Part shown: positions 33,761 to 46,880 of the stretch, piece by piece | Numbering within the stretch: position 1 is the stretch's first letter | Layout: each line of letters begins with the position of its first letter | From: Rostrohypoxylon terebratum | Taxonomy: Eukaryota; Ascomycota; Sordariomycetes; Xylariales; Hypoxylaceae | Assembly (NCBI GenBank): GCA_022497145.1 | Contig: MU385925.1 | Coordinates: 62,001 to 126,000, forward strand | Length of the DNA: 64,000 nucleotides | Reading direction: 5' to 3' | The notes under the pieces: generated by a model | Database searches by the model: none | The model's input: only the letters and a program-made list of their open reading frames with translations | What the model was told of the DNA's origin: nothing | Program-made: the position numbers and the translations under genes

Positions 33761-36700
33761 TTACATATCCATTTCTCCATCGGCGATGGCAAGTCGCTGC
33801 TTCGTCGTCTTGGCTTTCTTACTGCCACTCTTACGCTTCTTAGCAGCCTTGGCATCTCCGCCCTCAACGGGAGTAGCGGTACCAGAAGGTTTGTTGCCAT
33901 CATCAAAGTTGCCCTCGCCTGTGATGACAAAGTTAGCAATTTCATTTCGGTAATAGTCATCAGACTCATGCAGTGACTTACCCTCGTGGTACATCTCATC
34001 CAGGCTGACTGCCTCCCGCTTTCTCTTGTTGCCACCGCGCTTCCTGGTTTGCTTGTCAAGCTCGCCGCTCTCGAGAAGTTCCTTCTCACGTCGTTCGATG
34101 AGCTCGGCTTGCTCGTCATCAGCGAGCCACATGGCAATATCGCGGTTGCGGTTTTCGGGCGGACGACGACCGCTAAAATCGACACCACGCGCGCCACCTC
34201 CTTGGATAACGACACGTTGCACTTCTTCTTTCTGCATCGCACGTTTGCGGATACGTTCTTCGATAGTGCCACGCGTGATGAGACGGTAGACCGTGACTTG
34301 TTTCGTCTGACCTAGACGATGCGCACGATCCATAGCTTGAGAGTCTATAGTAGGATTCCAATCGCTGTCGTAGAAGATGACCGTATCGGCTGATGTAAGA
34401 TTGATACCAAGACCACCAGCACGAGTCGAGAGCAGGAAGACAAAAATTTCAGGTCGGGTCTGGAAATCGTGGACGGTATCACGGCGGTCTTCCAACTTCG
34501 TAGAACCATCAAGTCGACAATACTTGTAGTTGCGGTAGGTAAGATATTCCTCCATAAGGTCTATCATCCTCGTCATCTGGAAGTACAGGAGAACACGATG
34601 GCCTTCCTCCTTCAGCTTAAATAGCAGCTGGTCCAATTTGGCAAGTTTACCGCTGTCGGTGACGAAGCGGCGCATGCTAGGAACGGTGATATTCGTAAAT
34701 CGGCGTTTCTCGCCGTCCGGCCGAGGAAGCATCGCTGGAGGTGGGTAACGTTCGATCGGGATATTCTGCAATACGAAAGCCTTCTCTTCCGGCGCGTTAG
34801 GTCCGTACAAGCTCTTGCGCATACGGATGTTGAACAGGGTTTCTTCGCGTTCCGCGAATGGGGCTCTAGTGCCCTCGCAGGAGACCTCAACAGGAGGAGC
34901 AGTAGCACCAGGCAAGGCCGCCTGTTCAAGTCGGCCAAGACCAGAATCTGCCCACGTAGTCCGAGAAATGTTCATAAGATTGCCAAGTATTCCTTCGGTG
35001 GTAATCTCAGCTAAGGGCTTGCGATCCGAGCGTGCCGCGATCTGGAATAATGCGTGTGCAGGAGTAAAGTTCTCCTCCTCAGGCTCATCGTATACCACTT
35101 TCATGTGGCCAAGTCGATTCGGTTTCTTAACAAGATCGATAGCTCGTGAGAAGACATCCTGGTGACTAGCTTTATAGACCTCTTCAGGGCTGGTGTCGGT
35201 AAATCGGAGGAAGGAGAAAGTGTCCGAGCCAGACGTGCTTTCACGCATGTTCTCCGGTGTCCAGATGTTCATCAGATGATTCAGGTACCTGTTTCTAAAG
35301 CCGGCCTTCTCGTTATCCTTACCAGCCTTGTAAAGTCGACCACCTTCAGTCCAAACTAGGCGAGGCAGCTGATAGTCAATGAGGCTTCGGGTCGAATATC
35401 CAACAGGGACATTGTTTCCCTCGCGAACGAAGGAGGCCGTTTCGGCGAAATAACCTGAGAAGAATGGACTCGTGGTGTCCGCGCGTTCAAATAGGTCAGG
35501 GTGGTTGCACACCTTTCGGAACTGCATAACGAGGTTCATCAATGTGCCAGAATCCTGATCATCTCCAAGAGTCGCCTTCTCTATCAGATCCATGATACTG
35601 ATCTGATTTCGGAGGTTCCTGTAATAAGCGCGCTGTCTGTAGGTAAGCTCGCAGAACACGTCCTGTTCGATCTTGTCACCGAGTTCCTTCTGCACGTGCT
35701 TCTTCACACGACGCAACATGAAGGGTTTTAGAATTAGGTGAAGACGCCTGAGCTGATCCTCGTTAAGGGTCGTATTACTCTGGGCGTGGGATTCGATATC
35801 TTTCGAGAACCATTCGCTGAACTCGTCGTGCGAATCGAAAAGCGAAGGCATGATGAAATGGAGAAGCGCCCAAAGTTCCTGCATGTTGTTTTGAATGGGA
35901 GTACCGGTGAGAAGCAGTCGGTTACGGCAGTGGAAGCCAAGAAGGCATTTCCAGCGCGAACTCTGGGAGCTCTTGATAGCCTGCGCTTCGTCGAGAATCA
36001 TGTACTGCCAACGCATCTTCGCAAAGTAGGCGACGTCGGAGACGACGAGCTGGTAGGACGTAACTAATACGTGGAAAGGGGCATCCTTTCGGTAGGTGTT
36101 ATGCTTGCGATCCCAGAACTTACGCAGCACCTTTCGATCATTAGCGGAGCCCCAATACGGGAGGACCTTAAATTCGGGCACGAATTTAGCAATTTCCTGT
36201 TGCCAGTTGTGAAGAGTAGAAGCCGGTGCAACTACCAGGTAAGGTCCCCAGATATCGTGCACTTCTGCGAGGTAGGCCATGACAGAGATAGACTGGACAG
36301 TCTTGCCGAGACCCATTTCGTCGGCTAGAATACCGTTTATGCCTTGTTCGTAAAGATTGGCAAGCCAGTTCAAACCCTTTAATTGGTATTCCTTGAGCTG
36401 GCAGTTCAGCAACTTAGGCTGTTCGACAGTCACGTCACCGAGACCAGTCGGGTTCTGGAAATTCATCTCGCCATCTTCATCCATGTCGTTATCGGTCTTG
36501 TTGAAACTTCGTGCTTTCTGCTGAGCCTCTGCGATAGCGTTCTGAGCATTGGCCATCGCTGCTTGTCTCAAAGTTTCTTCGTCTTCAGCCTCGAAGGTCA
36601 GCTCACTGAAGTGCGTAACCTTGCCAGGAGGTGCATCCGATGGTTCGTGAATCTCAATATCCTTAGGCTTAGGCTCGGCATTGGCATCCGGTGCGACGTC

Positions 36701-39700
36701 TGGGTTGTCGGTACTTCGTTCCACTTCGTCAGTCTTGATCTTCTTGCCAATGAAGTGAGAGTACAACTCGGTTTGAGAGATCAAGAAGTTGAGCTTCCTC
36801 TTCTGGCGAGCAGCTTCACGGTCAGCTTCCTCCTTGCGAGCATTTTCAAGCTCTTGACGTTCCGCTGCTTTGCGCAAATCACGCTCTTCACGTTCATTGC
36901 GTTTCCAGAATCCCATCATATCGCGCATGCAACGCTTCGCGCGAGCTTGGAGGTCCTTCGTACCCTTGTTAGTACGAAGTTGCCATCGCTTGGCTTCCTT
37001 AGATGCCAAAATAGCAGTCTTCTTGAGGTTAGAAGCTTTCGTGGCATATGAGTCGTTGGCCAGCTTGTATGTCTTCGGAACATCCTTTCGGGAGAGATCA
37101 CGCCAAATCTGGTCGTAAATCTGGTTGTAGCCTTTGGATTGGAATTTGGTCTCGAGAGGATTGAGAGGCGGTTCTTCAACAGACTTCTCTTTCTCCTTGG
37201 GCTCCTTCGTAGGAGTGTCTCTGACTTCCTTATCCTTCTCCTTGGGTTCTTTAGTCGAAGACTTGCTCAACTTGATTCGGATCTTGGTTTCTTCCTTGGA
37301 GGGAAGCTCTTCACCAGCATCCAAAGCAGCTTGAGCAGCAACAGCCGAATCCTTTTCAGCTTGCTTCTGTTCCTTGGACTTCTTGGGACGGTTGCCGCTA
37401 CGGCCCTTACCCTTGGACTTGGAACCGGATTCCAAGTCATTAGCCTGGAAAGTCGACATGGTGCCACCCTCGAGGTTCAATTCGAGAGGGGCAAGGTTTC
37501 GGGCAGGGCCCTTGATGCCCTTCTGCAAGATCAGCTTCGTCTGCTGAGCCTTCTTGTTAGCACGCTCAGCATCGCGTAGGTATCTAGCTCGCTCGGCCTC
37601 GTCTTCGGCGGCGAGTGCCTTCGCTAACGCAGCTTCCTTCTGCTCGATGGTGACCTGCATGGACTTTTCTCTGCGACGCTTACGTTGCATGTCCTTCTTG
37701 CGCTCTTTCTCGGCGAATATTTCGCGTTCTCGAACTTCGTGCAGGGCGTCGTCATAGTGTACTTGGTCGTATCGACGCTTGCCATAAGTGGCATGTTCGG
37801 ATAATTTTCCTGCCAAAGTAGCAGCCAAGTCGCTTCGTCGAGTAACTTGGTCCTCGAACTCCTCTTCTTCTAGCTCTGTTCTACGCTTCTTCATGCGCCC
37901 ACGGTAGAATTCTTCCTCGACTTCGAGTTCGGAGAGATCAACGTTATCCATCTCGGAATCCAACTGCTCCATGAGGTTCTGAACTTTCTTCTCCTTGTCG
38001 GCGGACAGGGTCTTAGGTTTGACTTGACCATTGGCCTGTCTCTTAGGAGCCCGCGTAGGAGTGTCCTTGGCATGATTTGCGGAAGATCGACGCGACTCTT
38101 TCTTAGAAGTCGCCGCAGATTCTTTGAGTATCGACTCGCGCCCCTTGCTCTTGCGAGCGGGCTTCTCCTTGGGCTCGGTCATGATTTGTGCCCTCGGTTT
38201 AGGAAAGGGTTCGGCACTAGATAGAATGTTGGAGAAGGACATTAATTCAGCCGCACGGCTCGGAGTCTGGTAGAAAATACGAAGTCAGCAATCGATGTCA
38301 CAATATTGGTGACAATACCATCAACAAAACCATCAATCAATAAATAATCAATGGATTGTTGGTTCGGTGTTAGGTGATAGTCAATATCAAATGGCTGAGA
38401 AGATATTCCCAGAAAAAAAAAGCAAAAGCAAAAGGTAAAAAAACGTGTTTGTAAAGACGTACATTTGATGAGGATGTCGGCTCCGGATTTAATATTGAAG
38501 GTAATGAAGGTGCTGGAGTAGGAGTGTGGCGGTTTGTAGATGAAATGGGATCGAGTGCAGGACGGTTGTGACGCGAGGGGGGAGATGCCAAATTAAGGGC
38601 TTTGTTAGAAGGGCTGGTCGGTCGGCCGTCGTTTTTAGGGTGAGAGTGCGAATGCGGGCTTCGTGGATATTTTGAATTTACTGGAGAAGGTGATCCGTAA
38701 CCATTATAATATTGGTTGGATTCCAACTTGGGCTGTGGGAAATCATACGGGTCAGATCGCTGATGGAAGAACGAAGGTTAGTCGAAGGAAGTTTGGTGGT
38801 TTGATGGTTTGATGATGAGGGAAAATGGTAATAAGGCAGGAAGAGGGAAATAGTTGGTGTTTTTGTTGTTGTTGTTGTTTTTTTTTTCCTCTGATTGTAT
38901 GATGGTATGAGTGTATGAGTGTATGAGCGTAAAATTAGCAAGTACTGGTACTGGTACTGGTAATCACAATCATAAGGGAAAAAAAAGATTAAAAAAAATT
39001 GATGATGGTTCCTTGGTCCTTGTTCCATAGGTGAACACCGACCAAAGAACGATTAGAAGATAGAGAGACGAAATGTTCCCGCACTGCCACTAAGCAAACT
39101 CGGACCTGGAGTTATTTGATTTTTTTTTTTGGTGGAATGTGGTGAAAAAAAAAGTGTAAAGTTCAAACGTCGCCAACAAATATGGGATTACTACTATGAT
39201 TTTCACTCCTTCCTTTATTCCTTTTGAAGGTTATCACTACTTGCGATTTCCTCAAACACCATTTCTATATAAGATGCCTAAAACTTTATGTAGTCATCCA
39301 TGGATATTGTGAAATTGTGATATTGCGGTATTGGGATATTATGGTGTTGCTCGTTCGCCGCGTTTCGTTTCGTCTTGGTGTTTGCGATGCGATGCGTGCG
39401 AATGCGTGCGATGCGATACTATAGACGTGTGTGATGGTATGATGGGTAAGGCGATAGACGAAGCTCGCCGATATTCAAATCTTTGATAATAATCATAATA
39501 ATCATAATAATATATCTAAAAGAGCTTACCTGCTTAGACCAATTATCGGATCCTCGTCTCTCCTTAGTAGTATCCGTAAGCGGATCATAGAAACTCCCCG
39601 ATGTCTTCTCTCTCGTGTGTTGATGATAATCCGGTGGCGAGAGATGACCCGAGGTTTTGGGCGGTTGTAGAGGTGATGCACTAGCACCGTTCGCCGGCGA

Positions 39701-40789
39701 CATGGCGGACGACGACGCCATGATTGAACTCAAAGCTCCTGGCGGAGGAGCCAGAGGTGGTAGGGAGGATGGATGATTCCCTAGATTCCCCAGTATCGTA
39801 GAGGACGACGTGGTGGTTAATGGATGATGCGACGCGTTACTAAAGGGATGCGCGAGTGAAGTGGTAGTAATAGGCGGTGGTCGCGTCGCGGGTATCGTGG
39901 TTGGCGATGCAGGCGTCGTGATGGATGACACGGAGAAGTTGTGGTTATGTTTTGGCGTTGGCGTTGGTGATGGAGAATGGAGGAATAAGGGAGAATTAGT
40001 GGTTGTGGTGGTTGTGGTGAGTTTGGTGGTTTTGGTTGTGGCGGCGGGCTGACGAAAATCTAACGATTGCGTCGTGGCCGTAGCCGTGACTGTCGGAGAC
40101 GTGCTATTCCTAGTAGTATTATTTCTGTCGCTTGCGCCAATGCTTGCACCCTCTGCACCGTTACCACCAGGCTTCCCATTGTGGGTTTGGGTTTGGGTGT
40201 GGGTGTGGGTGTGGGTGTGGGTGCGGCCGTGAGCGGCGTAATTTGCGCCTGCACGGGTCACAGAGGCTCCAGAAGCTCCAGAAGCTACAGAAGCTCCAGC
40301 TTCCACAGTACCGGCTACTGCGTGGGTAATAATACTTCCAGGATTGGTATTGGTATTGGTATTGGTACTGGTATTGGTGTCAAGGTTTGGCCGGTCCAAG
40401 TGCAAGCGGTTCAAGTGGTACAAGTTCGTTTTACCGTTGGCGTAAGTACTGGCATCGGCGTTGGCGTCACGGTTAGAATTGGTAGAATTGGAATTGGGCT
40501 TGGGATTGGAATTGGAATTGGAGAAACGTGGTCCCAGCGTATCCGAAAATGACATCCCAGACATCCCAGACATCCCAGGTCCGGGTCCTCCAGCTCCAGC
40601 TATCCCTATCCCCATCCCCATATTATTGATTCTTGACTCTGATCCTGATCTTGACCCTGACCCTGACTCTCTAGATCCAGATGATTGCGAAATAGGAGCC
40701 ACACCACCACCACCACCATTCGAACCGTCGTCACCTCGATTATCGTCCGCACGGTGAAGGACTGTCGCGTGAAAACCGTTTGACGCCAT
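33761..40789 (-). CDS. INO80: INO80 chromatin-remodelling ATPase
   Basis: Catalytic subunit of the INO80 nucleosome remodeller (nuclear). Three exons: 39530-40789, 38463-38759, 33761-38266, giving 2020 residues with every junction in phase 0. The N-terminal ~400 residues are low-complexity (Ser/Thr/Asn/Gly, with THTHTHTHTQTQ). Conserved landmarks are SGSFYDPLTDTTKERRGSDNW at the end of exon 1, YYNGYGSPSPV in exon 2 and SRAAELMSFSNILSS at the exon 3 start. The DBINO domain spans about 898-1030 (YDQIWRDLSRKDVPKTYK onward). The Snf2 ATPase has motif I DEMGLGKT near 1171, motif II DEAQ near 1276 and motif VI QAMDRAHRLGQTKQV near 1831. The long insertion between the two helicase lobes is the INO80-type insert. 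The first intron is 770 nt, exceptional for this window; the second is 196 nt. Confidence 0.95.
38905..39421. repeat. Low-complexity repeats inside INO80 intron 1
   Basis: Short tandem units: GTATGAGT near 38906-38930, GGTACT repeated at 38944-38962, poly-A/T runs near 38980-39000 and 39120-39155, and GCGATGC/GTGCGA units near 39384-39418. All fall in the 770-nt first intron or at its edge. Confidence 0.6.
40184..40228 (-). repeat. Coding microsatellite in INO80 exon 1
   Basis: GTGGGT/TTGGGT-type hexamer run on the plus strand. On the coding strand it encodes alternating Thr-His and Thr-Gln pairs in the disordered N-terminus of INO80. The repeat stays in frame. Confidence 0.75.
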
Positions 40790-43700
40790 ATTCGATTTTG
40801 GTTCGTTTTTTTTTTCTGTTGCTTCTTCTTGCTTCGCTATTTCTTCTCTCCAACCTCAACTCAACTCAACCCAACTCGACTCTCGCTTATAAACACAACT
40901 CCTTCTATTAGCAATGAGGGGGGAGTGTGGCTGTTCTCGTTCTTGATCTTGTCCTATGTTGCTAACTCATCATAACTAACAATAAGTGCGACGCTGGCAG
41001 GGATCAGAGAAGTTGCCGACTTCTTAGGCTGGGATATTGCGATATTGCGATATACTAGGGTAAGAAGGAAGTTGGATCAACAGAAGAATAAGGTGAACAT
41101 AAGCTGCTGTATCTTTTGTCTGACTAGTGGCCGTCAAATATATGGATGCGAGTTCTTTGGCGAAAACGTAGAACGGAAGAAGATCCGCGCGTGGTTCTCT
41201 TATTGGCACATATATGCTGTACAAAAACCCGGGGAAATGTCGTGACGTGAACAGCGAACAATTTAGGTAAAGTCTAAGGTAAGGTATAAAAAAGGGTATA
41301 GACGAGGTAGGTAAGGTAAGTCAAGCGTTAGGTGTTAAGCGTATCAATAACAATGACGGATGTAGTTGATAGGCTGGCGGTAGGTTATTTGTCTACGGTA
41401 TTTCCTTTGTCGCAAAGGGTATGCGCATCGGTGTGTGAAGATTGGTTTGGGTAGATGTGAATATCAACAAGGATAGACAAGGATAGATCATAGATCATAG
41501 ATCCACGACATCCACGACGTCAACAGCATCCACGGTCAGAAATGAACTCTGCGATGGTTGAGGCCGATTGGGGCGAAACTCTAGTCTAAAATCATGGTTG
41601 GCGATACGTGCGATACGTGCGATACATGCGAGTAGATCGAGTAGACCGTGATGGTTGGCGGGTATAGGACTAGGTTACTTAGATGCGACGATACAGACCG
41701 ATGCGCAAAAACTATACCCGATGTGATGCTGGATGCTGGAAACCCCCGAACAAATGTGGGAAGGAAATAGAAAAAAAAGAGGAATTAAAAAAAAGGAAGG
41801 GGTGAAGAAAACGGTGTCGTGAATAAACGACAACAAAAAGTGAAAGGAGCAGTATGCGGGAAAGTAGTACTTAGTATAGAAGTAGAGAGTGTGTGGGAAG
41901 AGAAAAGAAGAACAAGAACAAGACGAGACTGGAAAGTATGGAAGTCTGGAAGTTCTGGAAAAGTGCAGGTGGACTTTGAGGTGAGGGTTGGCCGATGGCC
42001 GATTGTTGATGATGACTTCTTCAACGGTATTCCATCGTATGTATCGTACCTACCTAGTATGTAGTACCTACATATTAGATTGGTACCCCGGTCCCAGCAC
42101 GAGGTTAGGTCAGGTCAGGTATTATAACCTGTAATAATAGACCTACGCAGTTATGGATTGTGGTCTATTATGGGCTGTGGACTGTGGGCGTGGGCGTGGG
42201 CGTGCATAGTACATACATATTTTCTTCATTTTTTACAGTTTAAGGCTAGGTGTTTGTCCAATGAGAATTCGGATTCCCAACTGTGGACATCGTACCTCCC
42301 TTTCCAACGGCTCTGCCATCGCATTGAAAATGGAGACGGTTGATTAGCTCATTTTCGTTACTTCCAATACCGCAACAACCAAGGACAATTGGGAGGGGAG
42401 CTACTAGGCTGCTAGGCTGCTAGGTTAGAGCATGGGGAACATGCAAGGCAGGTGCAAGCTTCAAGCTGGAGATTGGAGATGAGACCTGTGACCTGCAACA
42501 ATGGATGCTGTTAAGACCCATTGTTGCCCGTGCAGCTCCTTCCAATGTCTGCCAGTTTTATTATTGTCATCCTGATGCTGTCACTGCCGCTGCTCCTTTT
42601 TTTTTTATTCTTGCCTTCTTTCTACTTTTCACATTGCAAACGACGGGAAGAGGAAGCAGTCGTGGTGGATCTGGGCTACCGCCAAGAGAAGTTATTCCGT
42701 GACAAACGACGATCGATTCAGGGCACCTGAGACTGAGCACCTACATAATACATAGTACCTAGTAGACCCATTTTGAACCAACCAACTCTATCCACTCAGA
42801 AAGCTTCCATACAAAATCCGAAAGATTGAGAGAAAAAAAAACCTCCACATACAGCTGTAATAATGTAATAAATGTCGAGCTCAAAGAGATCCTTGTCTTC
42901 CCGCTCATCCAATCATAGACCCCTGTCTAGTTTCGTCTCCGCACTACCCACTCAATGTACTATGTATTGTAACTTTGAGAATGTTCCTGAAAGGGTAAGT
43001 GTCGCCAAGGCTGAAAGGTACGACGCACTCATGTAAGAAGAGAAAAGAAATCACAGTCATGTGTGTAATACCAGTAATACCAGACGCAGGTTGGTTTAGT
43101 AAAGGAATAAGGAATCATAAGGAACAGAGATAGCTGAGCGCCGTGTCTTACTTTTTTCGTACGCCCAAGCCAAAAAGCGAGGAGTCGGGAAGTGTGGGTG
43201 TTGTATGAATAGGTATTTACTATTTACCTAGAGACGCAGAACAGATCATCAGCTTCAAAGTTCAGCAATACAGGCAGTAAAACCCATGAATAACAACTTC
43301 AATGCTAATACACAGTACAGTAGCGATAAGGCAACGGAACAATGAACCAGGAATTTCCGGAGCAGCCGCAATTCACAATTCAAGCTAGCAACCCACCAGC
43401 CCACCAGCCCACCTGGCAGGTAAGTAGCCCTGGAGCCTGAGGTACATCAATACATACACTAGGTTAAGTACTACAATACAACAATACATGCGTGCATGGA
43501 TGCATGGATGCATGGGCTGCATGGTAAGCATCATGGTAGGCTGTACTAGTACTATGTAGCAAGGTAACGCGATAAGAGAGCCTTAACCTAATCTGGTTAG
43601 ATGCGGGTCACATGTCAGGGGCGTTTCTGGGCGATTCGAGTCCAACAAAGACTTTCAAGTTCCCAAGTCCCAAGGCCCGAGTCCTTCCTCGTCCCTCCCA

Positions 43701-44742
43701 ATCCAAACACGAAACAAGCTGATGCGAAATCCTTTTTTCGAATGTGAGAGAGCCTTGGATTTATTTAGGAAAATTAGGGAAATATTTGACTCATCGTTTC
43801 ATACACTATTGAGATATTACTGCACCTCCGTAAAATAATTATGACAGGCATAACGGTTCATTGAGATCATTGAGCCCGACGCCTCTAAGTATATGATAGC
43901 GAACTCGGGCTATTTTCTCAATTCGCTTTCAATTCGCTTCCATTTTACGGGATATTTCGGTTAGCATGTTGCCGTTGAGTTGACCTGGTTGACCAGTGCC
44001 TATGCCTAGTTCACGTCTTCAACCGGATTAAAAATCGAAAATCGAAAATATAAAGAAAAAAAAATGTGCGACATCTCCAACTCATCTAGCAGGGCGAAGG
44101 ATCCTATCCCGTTGGAGGAAATGCTATCGTGGATCTAAGAGTGGCGAACAAGCAAGACAACCCTCATCATTGATCGCCTATCAGACTCCTTCACGGCTAT
44201 CGTAACCGGAGAAATTAAAGGAATAATAATAATAATGATGATGATAATGATAATGATAATGATACAGCGTAACGCAAGTCGATAGCTTACCATGCCAGCC
44301 GTGCCCAAAGCCCAATTTCAGGCAGCCCTTTCGCATTTACGTCTACGTGCAGACACCATCAAGCACATACCCGTTGAAAGTAACGAAATGACCAATAGGA
44401 TTCATGACACGAACATGTTCTCAAGACTCGTCTCTATCAATCCCTTTTTCCACCGTTCGCGACTGTGACGCGCCGTGCCGCGCCGCGCATCCCCGCAGGA
44501 GAGAGGGAGAGAAAAAAAAAAAAAGGAAAATCGTTCCAAGTGAACTCAACACCCGTAATAATAAACTCGAATGAGCGACAAGAAGCGAAGTTATACATCC
44601 CAGCCCTCTCCCTTTTGTACGAACCCGGGGTCCCTTTCCATTCTCTCTCATCCATCCCCTTCTCTACAATCAGTCTTCGTGCCGAAGGGATCTTATTCTC
44701 TTGCTAGGGAGACAACTGTACGTAGTAGTAGGTAATAGGTAT
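40790..44742. other. 3.9-kb gene-free region between INO80 and Ser/Thr-rich protein gene
   Basis: I see no protein gene on either strand; open frames are short and featureless. Microsatellites are dense: GCGATACGT at 41601-41631, GGGCGT at 42185-42203, CTGCTAGG near 42409-42425, CCACCAGCC near 43391-43412, GCATGGAT near 43496-43516, and an AAT/GAT run at 44222-44264. The left end must hold the INO80 promoter and leader (poly-T and TTC-rich near 40800-40850). Confidence 0.55.
44222..44264. repeat. AAT/GAT microsatellite
   Basis: Run of AATAAT, then GATGATGAT, then GATAAT units over about 43 bp in the gene-free region. Confidence 0.8.
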
Positions 44743-46770
44743 TTAAACCATTCTCCAGCCCCGGCGCACGCGCTGCGCACCCTTGGCCTCCACCTCACCT
44801 CCACCCTCCTCGCGACGCACCTTGTGCCCGCCGCCCCACCACGTCCAGTCCGCGCTGTGGTCGTCGTCGTACTTGCCCTTGCCTTCGCTCTTGTAGTGCT
44901 CAGCACCAGATCCGGGGTTCTTGGGCGTCGCGGTGTAAGTCGGGTATCCGTCCCACTCCGACGTAGATGAGGTTGTGCTTGATTGCGGGTAAGTGACTAG
45001 TGTGGTCGGGGTGGATGCCGTCACCGCGTCGACGGACGAGGCGCTGCTAATGGGGGATCCGATTGATAGCTCGATGGTGTAGCAGAGGGAGGAGCCACCG
45101 TATCCACCGGCGACGCAGGTTGTCGAGAACGGCGAGGGCGATAACATGGGCGTGGACGATGTTGACCCGGTCACGGCGTCGGAACCGCCTGTGCTGTACG
45201 TCGGAGCGGGAGTTGTTCCCGAGGGCGTGAGTGTCAGGGTGCTTGTACTCACTCCGGGGGGCGGTAGTGTCGGGTACCCCTCCGTCGAAGACGACGTGGT
45301 GCTACCGGTCGTGGCCGCCGAGCCTCCCGTGGAATGGACGCCTGGTCCGCTGACGGTTATGGTCGAAGTACTGGTAAAGTGGTTCGACCAAGTAATAGGG
45401 GTGTAGCTTGGCCGGTAAGTGCTGATTGAGATGTTGCCGCTGCCGGTGCTAGATGATATGGTAGGCTGTGGCGTAGGTACACTTTCGCAACCGTAGTCGT
45501 AACCACCTGACGGAGAGAGGCAACTCGTAGACGCAGACGCACCTGATGGTGCTCCGGTAGACAGCGTGCTGTAAGTCACGCTCGAGAGTGTAGAAACCGT
45601 AGCAGTAGACGTGCTGAGGGATGATTTAGAGTAGCCCTGCGACTGTGTGCTTGATGAGCTGTGAGAACCAGTCTCTGCGTAGGAACCGGAGCTGCCAAAC
45701 GTAGAAGGAATCGATGTGCTCGATGCGTTGAGGGTAATGGTTGTGCTCCAGATTGGTGATGTCACTATTACCGAAGTACTTTGCGCTGTGCCGCCGGATG
45801 TAGCGTAAGAGTACGTGGAATATGTAGTGATCCGAGATACTGACACAGAGCGGCCTGATGAATATGGTGAAGCCGAGTAGGTATTTGACCAAGTCCACGT
45901 GCTACTGGTAGCGTTTGAATAGATGGATGATGATCCGGTACCAGTTGAGCCCGGGAGAGGATAACCTTTACTGGAAGTAGACGTTCCAACCGCGTCGGTA
46001 CCGGAGCTGCCGTAGGTTGCGCTACTTGGCGTGCTCTCTGAGGGGGAGACGGTGATGGTGGAAGTGCTAGTAAACGAATACGTCGACAGAGTAGTGTACT
46101 CGGGTGAGTTGGTAGAAGTTGAAGAGTATCCAGTAGATAGACTAACTCCAGTCGAGGACTCGTCGGTGCTACGCAGGTAGCGAGTGTATTAGTATATAGA
46201 TTGTATTTTATAATCTTTCGATGTGTTCAATATATGTGTTCAATACTTACCAGGTGCTGCTAGAGACTACAGGCGGGACGTTCACCGTCGATGAACCAAC
46301 AGCTCCTGTGCTTGATGAGCCGTTGTAACTCGTTCCAGGAGTAATTGGAGTCTGCGTGGAGGTGGAGGAGCCATAGACAACACTTGATATACTCAAGGTC
46401 TCACTGATAGTGATAGTGGAACTGGACGTTAGATACACAATAGTATCACTGTCGGTCGAAGATGTGAGGGGGTAATAAGTCGAGGCAGATGATCCAAAAG
46501 GAATGGACGATATTTGGGGGGTTGAGGTCGAATATCCAGGGATCGTTGTCGACTGTTTAGCGGAACAGCCAGCGTAGACCGTCACGGTAGACGCGCAACT
46601 ACCTCCGCAAACCGTCACCGTAGCCGTCACCGTTTGCGTTCCGGCTTGTTGAGAGGTAATATTGTTAGCGAGAGCAGAGCTGATCATGTCAGCGTATAAT
46701 CATCTCATTAAATCCAAGGTCAAATACCATACCTTAGGCCCATAAAGGCCAAGCTACTAGAGGAACGCAT
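44743..46770 (-). CDS. Ser/Thr-rich secreted or cell-wall protein
   Basis: Three exons: 46733-46770, 46251-46679, 44743-46168, giving 630 residues in phase. Signal peptide MRSSSSLAFMGLSSALA is completed across the 53-nt first intron. A short Cys-containing stretch follows (TVTVCGGSCASTVTVYAGC), then about 500 residues dominated by Ser, Thr, Gly, Pro and Tyr. A recurring unit of the form YSFTSTSTITVS / FTSTSTITVSGPG alternates with GTDAVGTST / GGSDAVTGSTSS. Such regions are normally heavily O-mannosylated, stiff stalks of wall or adhesin-like proteins. The C-terminus is charged (GKGKYDDDHSADWTWW then Arg/Glu-rich) and has no hydrophobic tail, so a GPI anchor is not supported. Function is otherwise unknown. 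A TATA-like element lies at 46874-46880. Confidence 0.8.
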
Positions 46771-46873
46771 CTTGAGGATCTGGAGATGTTAGAGGAACAA
46801 AGCGAGTGTGGATGCCTCGAAGATATCGAAAGGAAGAATATGGATGTGAATCTGAGTCGAGCAGGTTTCCACT

Positions 46874-46880
46874 CTTTATA
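46874..46880 (-). promoter_or_regulatory. TATA-like element of Ser/Thr-rich protein gene
   Basis: Minus-strand TATAAAG about 105 bp before the start at 46770. Assignment is by position. Confidence 0.45.

Noticed and set aside
43600..43670. GATTCGAGTCC resembling a tRNA B-box
   Set aside because: The T-loop is out of register and no acceptor, D or anticodon stems could be paired around it.
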